Origin: CAYLNG01 sp964497855
GTDB taxonomy: Bacteria; Verrucomicrobiota; Kiritimatiellia; SS1-B-03-39; UBA6053
Length of the DNA: 8,300 nt
Direction of reading: 5' to 3'
Assembly (NCBI GenBank): GCA_964497855.1
Contig: CAZCFM010000144.1
Location: forward strand, 1-8,300
Shown piece after piece: positions 6,035 through 8,300 of this stretch. Within the stretch, counting starts at the first letter, position 1. Every line of letters starts with the position of its first letter. The notes beneath the pieces are model-generated. The model did no database searches, had not been told where the DNA came from, and saw only the letters and a program-made list of their open reading frames with translations. The translations under genes and the position numbers were made by a program.

Positions 6035-6616
6035 TTAGACGCGGGGCAGGGTGACTTCCTGTTTTTGTCCCTGGTATTTGCCGCGGCGGTGGGCGTAGGA
6101 CGTTTCGCAGGGGTCGCCTTCAAAAAAGAGAAGCTGGACAATGCCTTCGTTGGCATAGATGCGGCAATCGGCGTGGGAGGCGTTGCTGATTTCGAGGGTC
6201 AGATGGCCCTCCCAGCCGGCTTCGGCGGGGGTCAGGTTGGCGATGCAGCCGATGCGGGCGTAGGTGCTTTTGCCGATGCAGAGAACGCTGATGTTTGCCG
6301 GGATTTTGAGGTATTCGAGGGCGACGCCGAGGCCGTAGGAGTGGGCCGGGAGAATGAAGAAGGTGCCGAACTCGTCCTGTTGGAGGGCGCAGGCCTCGAG
6401 GTTGGCCGGGTTGAAGGCCTTGGGGTTGATGACGGTTCCGGGGATGTGGCGGAAAATCCGGAAATCCTTTGGGGAGAGGCGGAGATCGTAGCCATAGCTG
6501 CTGAGGCCGTAGGAGAGCAGGCGGCGCTCTTCGCATTGGGACACGAGGCGGGGTTCAAAAGGGCTGATCATGCCGGCGGCGGCGGCCTGCGTGATCCATT
6601 TGTCATTTTTAATCAT
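6035..6616 (-). CDS. dcd: dCTP deaminase
   Basis: The enzyme deaminates dCTP to dUTP, supplying dUMP for thymidylate synthesis; it is a cytosolic homotrimer of the dUTPase fold. The 193 residues match the longer form with KWI near the start and LSSYGYDLRL at 39-47. GKSTYARIG (115-123) carries the conserved substrate-binding Ser and Arg. WEGHLTLEISN holds the catalytic Glu at about 142. The C-terminal nucleotide-closing segment is GKYQGQ (179-184), followed by the usual VTLP ending, so the gene is complete. The dUTPase-fused bifunctional form is an alternative that sequence alone does not exclude. Its ATG overlaps the hemB stop as ATGA, with GGAAG upstream inside hemB, so it is co-transcribed and probably translationally coupled. 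The stop directly abuts the response-regulator remnant. Confidence 0.93.
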   Translation of the reverse strand: MIKNDKWITQAAAAGMISPFEPRLVSQCEERRLLSYGLSSYGYDLRLSPKDFRIFRHIPGTVINPKAFNPANLEACALQQDEFGTFFILPAHSYGLGVALEYLKIPANISVLCIGKSTYARIGCIANLTPAEAGWEGHLTLEISNASHADCRIYANEGIVQLLFFEGDPCETSYAHRRGKYQGQKQEVTLPRV

Positions 6617-7611
6617 GGGTCTTCCGGGGAACGTTGCAGGGATTGGGCCATTTCGGGGGCGAAGTAGGTCAGAATCATGTCGGCACCGGCGCGTTTGATG
6701 CAGAGCAGGCTTTCGCGCATGGCGGCTTCGAGCGGAATCCAGCCTTTTTCGGCGGCGGCGTGGATCATGGCGTATTCGCCGGAGACCTGGTAGGCGGCGA
6801 CGGGCAGGGCAACGACGCGTTTGAGTTCGTGGAGAACGTCGAGGTAGTATCCGGCGGGTTTGACCATGAGGGCGTCGGCGCCCTCGGCGGCGTCGAGGGC
6901 GGCCTCGCGCAGGGCCTCGCGGCGGTTGGCGGGGTCCATCTGGTAGCTGCGTTTGTCGGGGGGGCCTTGCAGCGGGGAGGCGTCGAGCGCGCCGCGGAAG
7001 GGGCCGTAGAAGCAGGAGGCGTACTTGGCGGTGTAGGAGAGGATGGAGACGCGGTTGTGGCCGTTGAGGTCGAGAAAGTGGCGGATGGCGCCGACGCGGC
7101 CATCCATCATGTCGGAGGGGGACACCCAGTCCGCGCCTGCCTCGGCATGAACGAGGGCCATGTGCTGGAGGGCGACGAGGGTGGCGTCGTTGTCGATTTC
7201 ACCGTCGTGGAGGAGTCCGTCGTGGCCGTGGGAGGTGTAGGGGTCGAGGGCGACGTCGCTTTGGACGCAAAGGGAGGGGAGAGCGTTTTTCAGGGCGCGG
7301 ATGGCGCGGGGGACGATGCCGTCGGGGTCGGAGGCGCTTTCGCCCATGGGGCTTTTTTGGGAGGAGGAACCGAAGAGATTCACGGCGCGGATGCCGAGGG
7401 CGTGGGCGCGGGCGCATTCGTCGACGACGGTGTCGACCGACCAGCGGAATTGTCCGGGCAGGGTGAGGATGGGTTCTTTTTTGCCGAGACCTTCGCACAA
7501 AAACAGGGGATAAATCAGGTCGGAAGCCTGCACGCGGGTTTCGCGGGCGAGGGCCCGATTTGCAGGGTTTCGGCGCAGTCGGCGGGGGCGGTGTGGGAGG
7601 GAAAAGCTCAT
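6613..7611 (-). CDS. hemB: Porphobilinogen synthase (delta-aminolevulinic acid dehydratase)
   Basis: The enzyme condenses two 5-aminolevulinate molecules into porphobilinogen, the second common step of tetrapyrrole (heme) synthesis, in the cytosol. The 332-residue length is standard. The two Schiff-base lysines are visible: K196 in SYTAKYASCFYGPFRGA and K251 in ALMVKPAGYYLDV. The metal loop reads DVALDPYTSHGHDG (119-132) and lacks the three zinc-binding cysteines (DVCLCEYTDHGHCG type), so this is the Mg-dependent, zinc-independent class. SPSDMMDGRVGAIR (164-177) is the usual family motif. ATG 7611 is chosen because AAGGAGG lies seven bases upstream. The longer in-frame extension to 7791 crosses that site and has no family counterpart. 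First gene of a hemB-dcd pair, divergent from the acidic ORF. Confidence 0.97.
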   Translation of the reverse strand: MSFSLPHRPRRLRRNPANRALARETRVQASDLIYPLFLCEGLGKKEPILTLPGQFRWSVDTVVDECARAHALGIRAVNLFGSSSQKSPMGESASDPDGIVPRAIRALKNALPSLCVQSDVALDPYTSHGHDGLLHDGEIDNDATLVALQHMALVHAEAGADWVSPSDMMDGRVGAIRHFLDLNGHNRVSILSYTAKYASCFYGPFRGALDASPLQGPPDKRSYQMDPANRREALREAALDAAEGADALMVKPAGYYLDVLHELKRVVALPVAAYQVSGEYAMIHAAAEKGWIPLEAAMRESLLCIKRAGADMILTYFAPEMAQSLQRSPEDP

Positions 7612-7768
7612 GATGAATCCTCCTTTAGCGCAAAGCGGAGCAGACACAAGGGGGAACCTTTCTTGAAAATGAGTGATTTTTTCGGTGGACAAAATCATTT
7701 GAATTGGCATTGGCTCTCCTTCCGATGCATTCTTCATCGGTTCAACACGCTTAAACGGAGATTTAAAA
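7612..7768. promoter_or_regulatory. Divergent intergenic region between hemB and the acidic ORF
   Basis: This 157-base, comparatively AT-rich gap must hold both promoters, but I see no hexamer pair good enough to call in either direction. It contains AAGGAGG for hemB (7625-7619), GGAG for the acidic ORF (7757-7760), and a perfect six-base inverted repeat, CCGATG (7722-7727) with CATCGG (7735-7740), around a seven-base loop. The repeat could be an operator or a leader hairpin for the rightward gene. Confidence 0.45.
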
Positions 7769-8236
7769 ATGATCCCATTTCCTGAATACACTGACGACGA
7801 CGACGATTTTTACGACGACGATGACATGGACATGTACGACGATGAAGAGGAGGATGAGGAGGACGAAGAAGAGGACGACGAGCCTTTTGCGCCTTTCATC
7901 GACGACGAATACGATGACGAAGATCCGCTGGACCCCCTGGACCTGCTTGCGGATCCCGATGAGTTTGATCCCGATGATGAAGACGACCGCGAAGAGGCCG
8001 ACTTTGAAGACATCGAGGACATCGACGAATTGCTCGACTTCGACGAGGAGGCCGAACGCCTGCTGGAAGAAGAGGACGAAATCCCCCCCGAGGACTTTGA
8101 GCCCGAAGAACTGTTGGAAGACGAAGGCGAAGAAAGCGCTGAAGACGAGGAAGGCTTCGAGGACGATGAAGACATGGACGAGGATGACGACTACGACTAT
8201 GATGACGAGGAAGATGACGACGATTACGATGACTGA
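7769..8236 (+). CDS. Hyperacidic Asp/Glu-rich protein of unknown function
   Basis: The 155-residue ORF begins MIPFPEYTDDDDD. I count 56 Asp and 42 Glu (63 percent), with only two Arg and no Lys, His, Cys or Trp. GGAG eight bases before the ATG and a strong terminator 21 bases after the stop support a real gene. The ends are nearly pure acidic runs with Tyr, Phe and Met. The middle has more regular hydrophobic spacing: DPLDPLDLLADPDEFDP (about 52-68), then FEDIEDIDELLDFDEEAERL (about 79-98), which could form an acidic amphipathic helix. No signal peptide or known domain is visible. Such proteins can mimic DNA, sequester basic proteins or bind divalent cations, but nothing here decides between these. 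Low-complexity GA-rich DNA also opens a Ser-rich antisense frame, which is a shadow. Confidence 0.72.
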   Translation: MIPFPEYTDDDDDFYDDDDMDMYDDEEEDEEDEEEDDEPFAPFIDDEYDDEDPLDPLDLLADPDEFDPDDEDDREEADFEDIEDIDELLDFDEEAERLLEEEDEIPPEDFEPEELLEDEGEESAEDEEGFEDDEDMDEDDDYDYDDEEDDDDYDD

Positions 8237-8257
8237 TCGCTCCCGTTGACCTCAGCA

Positions 8258-8293
8258 CGGCCCGCCACGTCTCCCGTCGCGGGCCGTTTTTTT
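8258..8293 (+). terminator. Intrinsic terminator after the acidic ORF
   Basis: CGGCCCGC (8258-8265) pairs perfectly with GCGGGCCG (8279-8286) around a 13-base loop that holds a further ACG/CGT pairing, and seven T follow (8287-8293). It ends the rightward transcript of the acidic gene 21 bases after its stop codon. Confidence 0.93.
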
Positions 8294-8300
8294 CGCCGCC

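Noticed and set aside
7680..7740. Sigma54-like TTGGCATTGGC for the acidic gene
   Set aside because: No GC element occurs at the required distance from the GG.
7612..7791. Sixty-residue N-terminal extension of hemB
   Set aside because: A perfect AAGGAGG lies seven bases before ATG 7611, and family members start at this point.
7810..8175. Poly-serine minus-strand ORF
   Set aside because: It is the reverse complement of the GAY/GAR-rich acidic gene; it has no ribosome site and no terminator.

Overview
The window comes from a GC-rich bacterial chromosome, probably Gram-negative: it encodes a periplasmic-type BON protein with a signal peptide, the small DUF3309 and CsbD proteins, and the longer dCTP deaminase form known from proteobacteria, chlamydiae and verrucomicrobia. 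I cannot assign a phylum from the sequence alone. Nearly everything is on the minus strand; the exceptions are one tRNA and one extremely acidic ORF at the right end. No transposase, integrase, CRISPR array or phage gene is visible.

Layout, left to right. At 1-79 is the first 26 codons of an unidentified minus-strand gene, preceded by a well-formed sigma70-like promoter placed so that the transcript could be leaderless, and by an AT-rich array of four near-identical repeats (130-199). At 243-2766 is a two-gene, overlapping minus-strand operon for a ferric-iron-type ABC importer (ATPase and fused double permease). Just before the permease gene is an intrinsic terminator overlapping a second, mutually exclusive hairpin that covers part of the Shine-Dalgarno sequence. 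At 2888-2962 is tRNA-Asn(GTT) on the plus strand. From 2972 to 4230 lie three small stress-type genes read leftward (three-BON-domain secreted protein, then CsbD, then DUF3309), separated by hairpins. From 4420 to 6034 are a NarL/DegS-class sensor kinase and, immediately upstream of it, the collapsed remains of a NarL-type response regulator. From 6035 to 7611 are dcd (dCTP deaminase) and hemB (porphobilinogen synthase), coupled by an ATGA overlap. Divergently transcribed from hemB is a 155-residue protein that is 63 percent Asp+Glu (7769-8236), followed by a strong terminator.

Most of the window is ordinary housekeeping and envelope/stress content. The points that merit a second look are the repeat array and possible leaderless promoter at the left edge, the two-state leader of the iron importer, the stress-cluster transcript that would run antisense through tRNA-Asn, the deleted response regulator that leaves its kinase orphaned, and the hyperacidic ORF. 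I do not see a convincing new multi-gene system here.
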